From Bryobacterales bacterium (GTDB lineage: Bacteria; Acidobacteriota; Terriglobia; Bryobacterales; Bryobacteraceae): a DNA stretch of 45,517 nucleotides. The stretch is from contig JAIXKK010000186.1 of the NCBI GenBank assembly GCA_026954325.1, positions 1 to 45,517 on the forward strand, given 5' to 3'. The notes beneath the pieces were generated by a model. The model was not told the DNA's origin and did not search any database. It was given only the letters and a program-made list of their open reading frames with translations. Shown piece by piece: positions 34,209-42,846 of the stretch; within the stretch, counting starts at the first letter, position 1; every line of letters begins with the position of its first letter. Both the position numbers and the translations under genes were made by a program.

Positions 34209-35561
34209 TCACAAAGCGTTCAATACCAGCAGCCGCCCTTCCCCCCGCAGACGCTCCATCTCCTCCGGAGTCAGAAAGAATTCCTGCATCCGCACTCCTG
34301 ATTCCGGGTGCGCCTCGATGTGCGCATCCGTTCCGGGCGCAAGGTATACGTACGTCTTCCTTTGCTCGACAAATGGGTAGTGCGCCAGCGCCGCCCAAAA
34401 TTGTTCGCTGGTCACCCCCTCGAGTATGATCACCGCATTCGGATTCGCCTCGTGCGCCGCAAACACGCGCCTCGCCAGCCTTTCCGCCACGAGACTGCGC
34501 GACCTCCACCACTCCGTTCCTCGATACGCGCACGGAACCATAAGCATCAGGTACAGGGTCACGAAGGGAACAGCCGCTCGCGGGTGGCGCGATGCGGCCA
34601 ACGCCCCCAGCATCGACAGCGCCGCCAACGGCGCCGTGAGGTAATAGTCCGTCACGTGACCGCTCAGCGGCAGCACGGGAGCCAGCAATATCACAAACCA
34701 CCCCAAAAACAAGAGTCCCAGATATTGCTTTCGATAAACCTGCGCCCCCACAAATCCCAGAAGCAGCAACGGAAACACGATTCCGCTGGCCGTGCCTACC
34801 CACCGCGGCAAGCCGGTGAACGCCGCAAGATTATCCGGCAGGAACGCCCAGCGCAGGTACCGTACGAATGTCCCCGCCATCCCCGCGCCGAAATGCATGG
34901 CATAGCTGCCCCCCGCCATCTTCGGAGCCAGCGCCATGTGCAATACGTAGTACGCGGCTGACACCGGCCATAGCCAGACCACCCGCCGCGGTTTTTCCCG
35001 CTCCACCAGCAGACAGTAGAGCGTTGCCAGCGCCGGGAACACCACGTTCATCTCCATCGCCCCAAACCCGGCGAGGAACGCCGCCCACATCGCCGCCCAC
35101 CGGCCTTGCATCAGGAACCATAGCGCCAGCAGGAGAAAGAACCCGCTCAACACATGGACATACGCGCCGTTCGAGATCATCGGAATAATCAGCTTGCTGT
35201 TCGCCACCCAGAGAACGGGCGCAAGCAGCGCCGCGCCCCATGACCCCGTCAGCCGCAGCATCATCGCCTGCGCCAGCGCCAGGCTCCCCCACTGCGTCAG
35301 GAACGCAACCACTCGCATCGGCCACGCCTCATACCCGAACACCCAGGGGAAGAACAGAAAATAGGCGCGCTCTCCCAATGGCCGCCATGTCCCATGCTGC
35401 GAAGGATGGAACAGCACCCGCCAAGGGCTGTCGCCTTCCCTCACTTCCCTCAGCAGCCCCATCCACGCGAAATCGTCCTGTTGGAACCACGAAAGCAACC
35501 CCTGCCGGTAGACCAGCAGCAGAAACAAGCCGGGAACCACCCAGAACAATACACGTTTCAT
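34209..35561 (-). CDS. Polytopic membrane protein, glycosyltransferase-like, 450 aa
   Basis: The first residues (MKRVLFWVVPGLFLLLVY) form a membrane helix, then QQDDFAWMGLL gives an acidic DD pair in the first periplasmic loop, as in GT-C fold mannosyl/arabinosyl transferases. About ten further hydrophobic helices follow, and the last 100 residues are a soluble C-terminal domain with VAERLARRVF and LTPEEMERLRGEG. An ATG at 35606 would extend the protein by 15 residues, but no good ribosome-binding site is seen for either start. It is the third gene of the carboxylase, MFS, membrane protein row. A lipid-linked-sugar transferase is a likely class; the substrate is unknown. Confidence 0.72.
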   Translation of the reverse strand: MKRVLFWVVPGLFLLLVYRQGLLSWFQQDDFAWMGLLREVREGDSPWRVLFHPSQHGTWRPLGERAYFLFFPWVFGYEAWPMRVVAFLTQWGSLALAQAMMLRLTGSWGAALLAPVLWVANSKLIIPMISNGAYVHVLSGFFLLLALWFLMQGRWAAMWAAFLAGFGAMEMNVVFPALATLYCLLVEREKPRRVVWLWPVSAAYYVLHMALAPKMAGGSYAMHFGAGMAGTFVRYLRWAFLPDNLAAFTGLPRWVGTASGIVFPLLLLGFVGAQVYRKQYLGLLFLGWFVILLAPVLPLSGHVTDYYLTAPLAALSMLGALAASRHPRAAVPFVTLYLMLMVPCAYRGTEWWRSRSLVAERLARRVFAAHEANPNAVIILEGVTSEQFWAALAHYPFVEQRKTYVYLAPGTDAHIEAHPESGVRMQEFFLTPEEMERLRGEGRLLVLNAL

Positions 35562-35621
35562 CTGTTTTGCCTGCTTCGCCAACGCGATCCGGAAGCCCGC
35601 CGTCATGAGCAAGCCGTTCGT

Positions 35622-36881
35622 TTATTGTACCGGCGCGCGCACCGCGGCGGCGTCCACATCGGCATACTTCACCGCGCCCAAAATGAGCAATCCCCCCGCA
35701 ACCAGGTAAACCACCGCGGTCGCCGCGATCGCCAGGCTCAGTCCGTAGTGGTCCGCCAGAAGCCCCACCAGCAGCGGCGCGGCGCCGCCGCCGAGCCAGC
35801 CCACCGTGTTCATCAGCCCCGCCGCCGCGCCGCGGGCCTCCGGCCGCACCACTTCGTAAACCGCCGCGAAGATATTCGCGTCGTACAGGCCCTTGCAGAA
35901 GCCCCAGCCGATCAGCGCCGCCAGCAGCCACGGTATGGACTGCGTGAGCCCGCAAAGCACCATGAACGGCGCTCCCCCGAACACCCCGATCGCCTGCACC
36001 GTCATCCTTCCTCCCGCGCCGCGCCGCCTCAGTACATCCGCCATCCATCCGCCCACCGGCGAGCCCACCATGCTCGCCAGTTGCAGAAACAACGTCGCCG
36101 TCAAACCCGCCATCGCCAGGCTCAGGTGGAACTTGTCGAAGAGGAATTTCGGCATCCAGGAAAGCATGACGATCGCCACGAAGTTCGAGCACACGAACGC
36201 CAGCAGCAGAACGCGCACCGTCTTCGTCCGCCACGCCAGGCCCAGAAATTCGCCGATCCCGAGCGGAGCGCCCGCCTTCATGTGGTCCGACGCCCCGCGC
36301 GCCGGCTCGTACAGATAGCGTGACAGCACAAATCCCAACAAAACGCCTAATCCGCCGAACACCAGGAACGACAGCCGCCATCCGTGGTATTGCCCGATCA
36401 ATCCCGCGAAGAAGCCTCCCCCAATGGTCCCCAGATATACGCTCGTCTGATGAAACCCCATCGCGCGGGAGCGGGTCCTCTTGTCGTGATAATCGCTCAC
36501 CAGCGACATCGAGGCCGGAAAGTAGAACGTCTCTCCCAACCCCTCCGCCGCGCGAAACATCAGCAGGTGCGAAAAATCCCGCGAAAGCGCCGTCGCCATG
36601 CAGATGATGCTCCATGCGTGCAGTCCGCCGATGATCGCCGTCTTGCGGCGGATCCGGTCCACCACCGTTCCCGCAAACAGCGCCCCCAGCCCGTACACCC
36701 ACGCGAAAGAAGATCCCAGCAAACCGAGTTGCGTATTGTTTAGCACCAGCTCTTTTTCGAGCAGTGGGAAGACCGAAAAGATCGCCTGCCGGTCCGCATA
36801 ATTGAAGAACGCGATCCACCACAGCATGGCGACCACGTACCACTTGTAATTCGGCGGTAACGCCTTGTCCGTTGATTTCAT
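35622..36881 (-). CDS. Major facilitator superfamily transporter, 419 aa
   Basis: Twelve hydrophobic helices can be traced. The N-terminal NYADRQAIFSVFPLL and the loop DRIRRKTAIIGG after helix 2 give the DRxxRR signature of MFS antiporters/organic-anion carriers, and the second half has DVLRRRGAGGR in the matching loop. The group looks like the UhpC/ACS (anion:cation symporter) type that imports organic acids or sugar acids, although the substrate cannot be told. It overlaps nothing but lies 3 bases after the carboxylase stop, so the two are one operon; transport of a substrate feeding the carboxylase pathway is possible. Confidence 0.88.
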   Translation of the reverse strand: MKSTDKALPPNYKWYVVAMLWWIAFFNYADRQAIFSVFPLLEKELVLNNTQLGLLGSSFAWVYGLGALFAGTVVDRIRRKTAIIGGLHAWSIICMATALSRDFSHLLMFRAAEGLGETFYFPASMSLVSDYHDKRTRSRAMGFHQTSVYLGTIGGGFFAGLIGQYHGWRLSFLVFGGLGVLLGFVLSRYLYEPARGASDHMKAGAPLGIGEFLGLAWRTKTVRVLLLAFVCSNFVAIVMLSWMPKFLFDKFHLSLAMAGLTATLFLQLASMVGSPVGGWMADVLRRRGAGGRMTVQAIGVFGGAPFMVLCGLTQSIPWLLAALIGWGFCKGLYDANIFAAVYEVVRPEARGAAAGLMNTVGWLGGGAAPLLVGLLADHYGLSLAIAATAVVYLVAGGLLILGAVKYADVDAAAVRAPVQ

Positions 36882-36884
36882 GAG

Positions 36885-38432
36885 TTAGAGAGGAATGTTG
36901 CCGTGCTTCTTGCGCGGCATGGTGTCAATCTTGTTCTCGAGCATGCGCAACGCCTTGATCACCCGGGGCCTTGTCTCCCGCGGTTCGATCACATCGTCAA
37001 TGAATCCGTGTTCCGCCGCCGCAAAAGGGTTCGCGAAGCGCTCCCGGTATTCGGCGATCCGCTCCGCTAGAACCGCCTCCTTGTCCTCCGCCGCCGAAAG
37101 CTCCCGCCGGTAAATGATGTTCGCCGCGCCTTCCGCGCCCATCACCGCGATCTCCGCCGTGGGATAGGCGAGGTTGATGTCGCACCGCAGATGCTTCGAA
37201 CCCATCACGCAATACGCGCCTCCGTAGGCTTTGCGCGTAATCACCGTAATCTTTGGCGCCGTCGCCTCCGCGTACGCGTACAGCAGTTTCGCGCCGTGCC
37301 GGATGATGCCCCCGAACTCCTGGTCCGTGCCCGGAAGGAAGCCCGGCACGTCCTCGAGCGTCAGAATCGGAATGTTGAATGCGTCGCAGAAGCGCACAAA
37401 CCGGGCGCCTTTCGCCGACGAGTTGATGTCGAGGCAGCCCGCCAGATGCGCCGGCTGGTTGGCCACGATGCCGATGGTCCGCCCGTCCATCCGCGCGAAA
37501 CCCACCACGATGTTAATCGCGTAGTGTTCCTGCACTTCAAAAAAATCACCGTCGTCCACAATCCGGTGGATGATGTCCTTGATGTCGTACGGCAACCCGG
37601 GGTCCCGCGGAACCAGAGTGTCGAGCGCCTCATCCATGCGGTCAACCGGGTCCGCCGTAATCTTGCGCGGGGCGTTGTCGCGGTTGTTCGGCGGCAGAAA
37701 GTCCATCAGCTTGCGGATCATCCGCAAACATGCGCCATCGTCACCGGCGATGAATTGCGCCACCCCGCTCACCGAGTTGTGCGTCATCGCGCCGCCCAGC
37801 TTTTCCTTGCTCACGTCCTCGTGAGTCACCGTCTTGATCACTTCCGGACCGGTCACGAACATGTAGCTGGTCTTGTCCACCATGAAAACGAAATCCGTGA
37901 TCGCCGGCGAATACACAGCCCCGCCCGCGCACGGCCCGAGTACGGCGGAAATCTGCGGAATGACGCCGCTGGCCAGCGTATTCCGGAGAAAAATATCCGC
38001 ATATCCTCCCAGAGACAGAACGCCTTCCTGAATCCGCGCCCCGCCCGAATCGTTGAGCCCGATCACCGGAGCCCCGTTCTTCATCGCCAGGTCCATCACC
38101 TTGCAGATCTTCTTCGCGTTCGTCTCCGACAACGACCCGCCGAACACCGTGAAATCCTGCGAGAAGACGTAGACCAGACGCCCGTGGACTTGGCCATACC
38201 CCGTGATAAATCCGTCCCCGTCAATCACCTGGTCTTCCATTCCGAAATCGCGGCACCGGTGGCGAACCAGTTTGTCCAGTTCCTCGAAAGTGCCTTCGTC
38301 CAGAAGAAGTTCGATGCGCTCCCGCGCGGAGAGTTTGCCCTCGGCGTGCTGCCGCTTGCGGCGCTCCTCTCCGCCGCCCGCCTCCGCATTCGCGTGGCGG
38401 AGCCTCAACTCTTCCAGACGGTTCATGGCCAT
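36885..38432 (-). CDS. pccB: Acyl-CoA carboxylase, beta (carboxyltransferase) subunit, 515 aa
   Basis: This subunit transfers CO2 from carboxybiotin to propionyl-CoA or a similar acyl-CoA. The sequence has the family's two crotonase-like halves: GLNDSGGARIQEGVLSLGGY and GPCAGGAVYSPA in the first, and a second with ADVPGFLPGTDQEFGGIIRHGAKLLYAYAEAT-PKITVI region and YGGAYCVMGSKHL. The length is typical. Two ATGs (38432 and 38426) are possible; I chose the upstream one. No biotin carboxylase or biotin-carrier gene is in the window, so the alpha subunit must be elsewhere. The start of this gene is 38 bases from selB on the other strand. The symbol is by similarity; mmdA-like is an alternative. 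Confidence 0.88.
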   Translation of the reverse strand: MAMNRLEELRLRHANAEAGGGEERRKRQHAEGKLSARERIELLLDEGTFEELDKLVRHRCRDFGMEDQVIDGDGFITGYGQVHGRLVYVFSQDFTVFGGSLSETNAKKICKVMDLAMKNGAPVIGLNDSGGARIQEGVLSLGGYADIFLRNTLASGVIPQISAVLGPCAGGAVYSPAITDFVFMVDKTSYMFVTGPEVIKTVTHEDVSKEKLGGAMTHNSVSGVAQFIAGDDGACLRMIRKLMDFLPPNNRDNAPRKITADPVDRMDEALDTLVPRDPGLPYDIKDIIHRIVDDGDFFEVQEHYAINIVVGFARMDGRTIGIVANQPAHLAGCLDINSSAKGARFVRFCDAFNIPILTLEDVPGFLPGTDQEFGGIIRHGAKLLYAYAEATAPKITVITRKAYGGAYCVMGSKHLRCDINLAYPTAEIAVMGAEGAANIIYRRELSAAEDKEAVLAERIAEYRERFANPFAAAEHGFIDDVIEPRETRPRVIKALRMLENKIDTMPRKKHGNIPL

Positions 38433-38442
38433 AAGAGACAAA

Positions 38443-38458
38443 GGTACCAAACGGTACC
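38443..38458. promoter_or_regulatory. Paired GGTACC palindrome in the pccB-selB intergenic region
   Basis: GGTACC AAAC GGTACC lies in the 38-base gap between the divergent starts of the carboxylase and selB genes. Each half is self-complementary, and the two halves form a direct and inverted repeat. The position in a shared promoter fits an operator, but a match to a known regulator is not claimed. Confidence 0.35.
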
Positions 38459-38470
38459 ATGGGTTTGAGC

Positions 38471-40330
38471 ATGATACACGCCATCGTGGGAACGGCCGGT
38501 CATATCGATCACGGGAAAACAGCGCTCGTGCGCGCCCTCACGGGTATCGATACGGACCGCTTCGAGGAAGAAAAGCGCCGCGGCATCTCCATCGATCTCG
38601 GCTTCGCTCACCTGCAACTCACCGAAGGAATCGAGTGCGGCTTTGTCGACGTGCCGGGCCACGAACGATTCGTGCGCAACATGCTCGCCGGCGTGGGCGG
38701 CATCGACCTCGTTCTCCTCGTCATCGCCGCCGATGAGTCCATCAAGCCGCAGACACGCGAACATTTCGACATTTGCCGCCTGCTCGGAATCTCCCGCGGC
38801 ATCGTGGTGCTTACCAAAACCGACCTGGTGGACCCGGAGATCCTCGAACTCGTGAAACTCGAAGTCGAGGAGTTCGCCGCCGGCTCGTTTCTCGAAGGCG
38901 CGCCTATGGTGGCGGTGAGCGCCGTCTCCGGATCCGGCATCGGGGAACTGAAGCGCGCCATTGCCGCGGTGGCGAAAACCATTCCTCCGAAGGACGCCAC
39001 CCGCTATTTCCGCCTCCCTGTCGATCGCGCATTCTCGATGAAGGGTTTCGGAGCCGTCGTCACCGGCACTCTGCTCTCAGGCGCCGTCCGCGCCGAACAC
39101 GAGGTCGAGGTCCACCCCCTCGGCAGGCGTGTGCGCGTCCGCGGCATTCAAGTCCATGGAAATGCCGTCACGAAAGCCGTCGCCGGACAGCGGACCGCGG
39201 TGAACCTCAGCGGCGTCGAGCACAACGAACTCCATCGCGGCATGGTGCTCTCCGAACCCGGGCGTTTCTCCACAACAAATCTCATCGATTGTGTTGTGGA
39301 CGTGCTCGCCTCCGCCAAACCCCTCAAACATCGAGCCCCCGTTCATTTCCACGCCGGTACGGCGGAGATGGAAGCCGAGGTGCGTCTGATCGAGGCGTCA
39401 AAGTTGGATCCGGGAACTCGCGGTTATGTGCGCATCGCCCTCCGCGAACCCGCCCTCCTGTTGCCTGGCGACCGTTTCATCCTGCGCAGGTTCTCCCCAG
39501 TCATAACCATTGCCGGAGGCATAGTCCTCGATCCCGCGCCGCCGCGCAAACTCGCCGGAGCCGCGCCCCGCCTCGCCACCCTCGAGCGCGGAACCCTCGC
39601 CGCCCGCGTCCATCTGCTGGTGAAAGAGTCCCCCCACGGACTGCCGCTCGACGCGCTGGTGGCGCGCACCGGCCTCGCCGCCGCTGAGTTGATCACGGCA
39701 ATTCGCGAATCCGGACTGACGTGGGTCGAAGAGCAACACTGGGCCCTCGACAAGGACTGGCTGGCCTCTCGCCGCGCACGCATCCAATCAGCCCTGGCCG
39801 CCTTCCACAAACAAAATCCCCTCCTGCCGGGCATGTCGAAAGAAGACCTGCGCAGCCGCGAACTCGGCGAAGCCCCCTCATTTCTCCTCGACGTGGTGCT
39901 CAAGTCCACGCCGGCCGCCGCCGCCGAAGGCGACCTCGTGCGCCTCACCTCCCACAGACTTGCGCTCAAAGGCGACGAGGAACAGGCCCTCAAAAAAATC
40001 GAAGACGCCTTCGCCAACACCGGACTCGCCGTGCCCGCCGCACGGGAAGTGCTCAGGAACTGTGGCGTCGATGCCGTCCGCGCGCGCTCCCTCCTTCAGA
40101 TCCTGCTGCGGGAAAAGCGCCTCATCAAGGTGGCCGACGACCTGTTATTTCATCCCTCCGCCATTGCCGCCATGCGCGGCATGCTGGCCGCAAGAAAAGG
40201 CGCGCGCTTCACGGTTCCCGAATTCAAAGACTGGACCGGCATCTCCCGCAAGTACGCCATCCCGCTCCTCGAGTACCTCGATCGCGAACGCGTCACCCGC
40301 CGGGAAGGGGACGCGCGAGTGATACTGTGA
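38471..40330 (+). CDS. selB: Selenocysteine-specific elongation factor, 619 aa
   Basis: SelB delivers Sec-tRNA to UGA codons marked by a SECIS hairpin. The GTPase domain has GHIDHGKT (P-loop), DVPGHERFV (G3) and TKTD (G4). EF-Tu-like domains 2 and 3 follow (VDRAFSMKGFGAVVTGTLLSG), and the C-terminal winged-helix domains that bind SECIS RNA are present (for example near residues 480-619, ending TRREGDARVIL). The ATG at 38471 begins MIHAIVGTAGH, close to the family start; an upstream ATG at 38459 adds four residues. selA, selD and a tRNA-Sec gene are not seen in the window. It shares its divergent promoter with the carboxylase gene. Confidence 0.93.
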   Translation: MIHAIVGTAGHIDHGKTALVRALTGIDTDRFEEEKRRGISIDLGFAHLQLTEGIECGFVDVPGHERFVRNMLAGVGGIDLVLLVIAADESIKPQTREHFDICRLLGISRGIVVLTKTDLVDPEILELVKLEVEEFAAGSFLEGAPMVAVSAVSGSGIGELKRAIAAVAKTIPPKDATRYFRLPVDRAFSMKGFGAVVTGTLLSGAVRAEHEVEVHPLGRRVRVRGIQVHGNAVTKAVAGQRTAVNLSGVEHNELHRGMVLSEPGRFSTTNLIDCVVDVLASAKPLKHRAPVHFHAGTAEMEAEVRLIEASKLDPGTRGYVRIALREPALLLPGDRFILRRFSPVITIAGGIVLDPAPPRKLAGAAPRLATLERGTLAARVHLLVKESPHGLPLDALVARTGLAAAELITAIRESGLTWVEEQHWALDKDWLASRRARIQSALAAFHKQNPLLPGMSKEDLRSRELGEAPSFLLDVVLKSTPAAAAEGDLVRLTSHRLALKGDEEQALKKIEDAFANTGLAVPAAREVLRNCGVDAVRARSLLQILLREKRLIKVADDLLFHPSAIAAMRGMLAARKGARFTVPEFKDWTGISRKYAIPLLEYLDRERVTRREGDARVIL

Positions 40331-40341
40331 AAAGTCACCCT

Positions 40342-40722
40342 ATGAAACGGCGCCGATTGCTTCAGTCCATGGCCGTGTTGCCCGCGCTGCCGGCGATTCC
40401 CGCCCCTGCGCGGTACTCGTCTCAGCCCCCCTCCTCCGAGATCCCGAAGTTGCGGTAGACCGCGCCCGGCGCCGTCGCGAATGGCGTGCCCCGGTGCTTT
40501 TCCGCCCGGATGGCCGCTCTCCGCAAGTTGCCGGCTATCGTCGCGCCGAAGATGGGAGAGCGCCCCGGCGCATTGGACGCCCGCGTGCCCGAGTTTCTCG
40601 ACTTCCTCATCGGAGCCTCGGAATCCGAACGGCGGACGCGGCCGCAAGACGCTCCCGTGGGGCCGTCAATCCTGGCCTTTGGGCGGCTACGAATTCAAGC
40701 GCAAGGAGGCCGCACAAGGTAA
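40342..40722 (+). pseudogene. Gluconate 2-dehydrogenase subunit 3-family gene with an amber stop
   Basis: The frame starts at ATG 40342 with a Tat-type signal (MKRRRLLQSMAVLPALPAIP) and reads IPKLR, then an in-frame TAG at 40456-40458. The same frame continues with VANGVPRCFSARMAALRKL, GERPGALDARVPEFLDFLIG, and runs to TAA 40720-40722. The joined sequence matches the small subunit of FAD-dependent gluconate 2-dehydrogenase (GMC large subunit partner). The sequence after residue 95 or so departs from the family, so a second deletion is likely near 40650. One nonsense mutation plus a 3' deletion mark it as decayed. A readable amber is not suggested by anything else. Confidence 0.65.
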
Positions 40723-41150
40723 TGCAGTGGGGCGGATGGCTCGGTCTGGCGCTGGTGGTCGCCGCGCAATACTTCTCGAATATTCCCTACTCGCTTTGTC
40801 CGAAGTCCGAGTTCTGGCTCAACAGCCCGTCGCTGATTCTCATCAAGACGGCCATCATCCTGATGCTTACCGCGTTCGCTTTCCTGTGGAACGGTTTCCT
40901 GGTGACGGGATGGGCCTGGGTCCGGCAGTTGGGCGCCGCGTCGCTGGTCATCTACTGGGTGCACACCGAACTGGTCTACGGACGCCGGCTCGGCGTTTGG
41001 AAAGAGGGCCTCAATGTGGCCCAGACGGTGTGGATGGCCGCGGGCATGATCGGATGGATGCCGGCCCTGTCGGTTGCCCGCGGCCATTGGCCCGAGATTC
41101 GGGAGTTCCTGAGCAAGCGCGCCTCGGCGATGCTTCCTCAGCCTGACTAG
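40722..41150 (+). pseudogene. C-terminal remnant of a DUF1624-type membrane acyltransferase
   Basis: The ATG at 40722 overlaps the previous stop (TAATG) and is followed by four membrane helices. The sequence (SLCPKSEFWLNSPSLILIKT, GASLVIYWVHTELVYGR, LNVAQTVWMAAGMIGWM) corresponds to the end of DUF1624 / heparan-alpha-glucosaminide-acetyltransferase-like proteins, which are normally about 370 residues. The N-terminal half is missing, and the previous gene lost its end at the same join, so a single deletion probably fused two genes. The frame is still open for 142 codons, so a small protein could be made, but it would lack the histidine-containing catalytic half. Confidence 0.55.
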
Positions 41151-41157
41151 CCCGCAA

Positions 41158-41176
41158 AGGGGCCGCCGCCGCCCCT
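41158..41176. terminator. Possible bidirectional hairpin
   Basis: AGGGGC and GCCCCT pair across a 7-base loop (CGCCGCC) in the 103-base gap between two convergent genes. It has no clear T-run on either side, so termination is plausible but unproven. Confidence 0.35.
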
Positions 41177-41253
41177 CAAGCCCTGTGCGGACTCGCAACG
41201 TGGCCCGGCGGCGAGCCTCCGTTTTGCGGGCGAGTCCTTAGAAGCGAATCGTT

Positions 41254-42105
41254 CTACCGGCCGCCCATGGCTCTGGCGATTGCCAGTTCACGCTCGTCGC
41301 GGATGTTTTGCGCCCAGCGGATCAAGGCCGGAACACACTCGAGCGCGCCGGCGTAGACATCGCCCAGAATCGGTAGGGCCTTCTTGAAAAGAATGCCCAA
41401 AGCCGCCAGGGCGGCCGCTCCGCCGCTGCTCGTGCCGCCATACGCGGCGTCGAGATACTTCGAGGCGAACGAGTGGATGTCCCCGACGGCCTCCACCCAC
41501 TTGCCGAAGGCTCCGTGAATCGTCATCAACTTTTCGGACACCTGAATCCCGCGGCTCGCGCCCGCCACCCAGAGACATGGCTCGGCCCACTCCGCGCCTT
41601 TCTGGATGTTGTCGACGGCCTCGCCGATCTCCTTCCACCGGCCCGCCGACTTGGCGGCGGCCGCTTGCCGCGCGTAGGCGTCGAAGTTCTTGTATGCCTG
41701 CTCCAGAGTGCCGGCGCGCTTATCCACGGCGCAAAGCCAGTTGGTGATGGCGCGCGGCGCGTTCAATGCGCCGGTGATGTGCGGACCACAGTAGTTGGTG
41801 AAGGTTTCGTCCACCCACTTTCCGTTGTTCTCCTCGAGGTGTTTGAAGGCTCCGTATAGATCGCCTGGGCCCAGGCCGGGCAGCCAGACGCCTTCCCCGG
41901 CCGCCGACACCAGGTCGCTGAACATCCTCCACTTGAGTTTGGTTGGAGCTTGATCCACGGTTCGTCTGGCGTCCCGGTAAATGCGAAACGCGCGGTTGGT
42001 GAGTTCCAGGACCGGATAGAATCGGAACGGGGCTGGAATCGCTTGATTCGGCTGAAGATATGCGAGGATCGAGCCGGTGTTGTATGATGCCGCGGAAACT
42101 CCCAT
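41254..42105 (-). CDS. Protein of unknown function, 283 aa
   Basis: A good ribosome-binding site (AAAGGAGAG) precedes the ATG at 42105. The protein has no signal peptide. It is mostly helical and rich in Ala and aromatic residues: LTNRAFRIYRDARRTVDQ, HLEENNGKWVDETFTNY, and a hydrophobic C-terminal stretch (GGAAALAALGILFKKALPILGDVYAGALECVPALI, residues about 230-265) that could span or insert into a membrane. I do not recognise it; a phage, secretion-related or toxin-like role is possible but without support. It is divergent from the shortened GMC gene (45 bases between starts). Confidence 0.7.
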   Translation of the reverse strand: MGVSAASYNTGSILAYLQPNQAIPAPFRFYPVLELTNRAFRIYRDARRTVDQAPTKLKWRMFSDLVSAAGEGVWLPGLGPGDLYGAFKHLEENNGKWVDETFTNYCGPHITGALNAPRAITNWLCAVDKRAGTLEQAYKNFDAYARQAAAAKSAGRWKEIGEAVDNIQKGAEWAEPCLWVAGASRGIQVSEKLMTIHGAFGKWVEAVGDIHSFASKYLDAAYGGTSSGGAAALAALGILFKKALPILGDVYAGALECVPALIRWAQNIRDERELAIARAMGGR

Positions 42106-42150
42106 CGGTCTCTCCTTTGGGTGATATGATTACTTCAACCCGAATGTAAC

Positions 42151-42846
42151 ATGGAATACCAAAAATTTCAGCCGAAACAAGGCTATTGCGAAGGCGGTAA
42201 TACGTGGATAGTACTACATGACGGCTTCGGCGATAACTGGCCCATTCGCTACTCCGATCTTGCCCCCTACTACGATCGCGTCGAGCCCATGTTCAAGGTC
42301 TCGGGCCAGTTCTACGTCAAGAGCGACGTGCTCGCCGTCGTCCCCGAGGCGCGCGAGGGCAAGGGAGGGCGCGGCCTCATGGGCGGCGGCGGCTTCATCC
42401 CCGCCGCGAAACACTTCCCCGCCTACGGCGAAGAATTGCAGAAACAACTCGACGGCCATGCGGGAACCGGTTTCTCCATCACCGCCATGGGCGAAGCCCT
42501 CCCGCGCAAGGAATACTCGGATAACGAACACGCCGTGGCGAAGGATGCCATGGAAACCGGCATCGGGTTGTGCGGGGATTCGGGCTTTGAAGCCATCGCC
42601 TCGCACGCGCAAATGGCGCCCCCCGGCGAAAGCATCCACGAACTCGGAACCTGCCGCATGGGAAACAACCCGAAGACCAGCGTCCTCAATGCGCACAATC
42701 CGAGCCACGATCTGAAGAATCTCTTCGTCGTCGACGGCGGCAGTTTTGTCTCCCGCGGAGTGCGGAGCCCCACGCTGGCTCTCCTCGCCCTCTCCATGCG
42801 CGCGGGCGAGTACATCCTGGAGATGAAGAAAAAGGGATCTCTGTGA
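42151..42846 (+). pseudogene. Shortened GMC-family oxidoreductase, 231 aa, internal deletions
   Basis: The open frame starts at ATG 42151 and keeps one frame, yet it holds only pieces of a normal 550-residue GMC flavoenzyme: GDNWPIRYSDLAPYYDRVE (substrate-domain start), GGGGFIPAAKHFPAYGEEL, and the C-terminal IHELGTCRMGNNPKTSVLNA with LFVVDGGSFVSRGVRSPT. The FAD-binding GxGxxG start, most of the middle, and the segment before the catalytic His are absent, and the first 20 residues do not match. The residues TCRMG and the C-terminal FAD contacts remain. The protein cannot bind FAD normally, so I call it a pseudogene that has kept its frame. The stop overlaps the pentaheme gene. Confidence 0.6.

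Noticed and set aside
36885..38468. Plus-strand 425-codon frame over the carboxylase
   Set aside because: It is the antisense shadow of pccB, with no plausible start or composition.
40456..40458. Amber codon as a recoded residue after selB
   Set aside because: SelB decodes UGA, not UAG, and the gene has further damage downstream.
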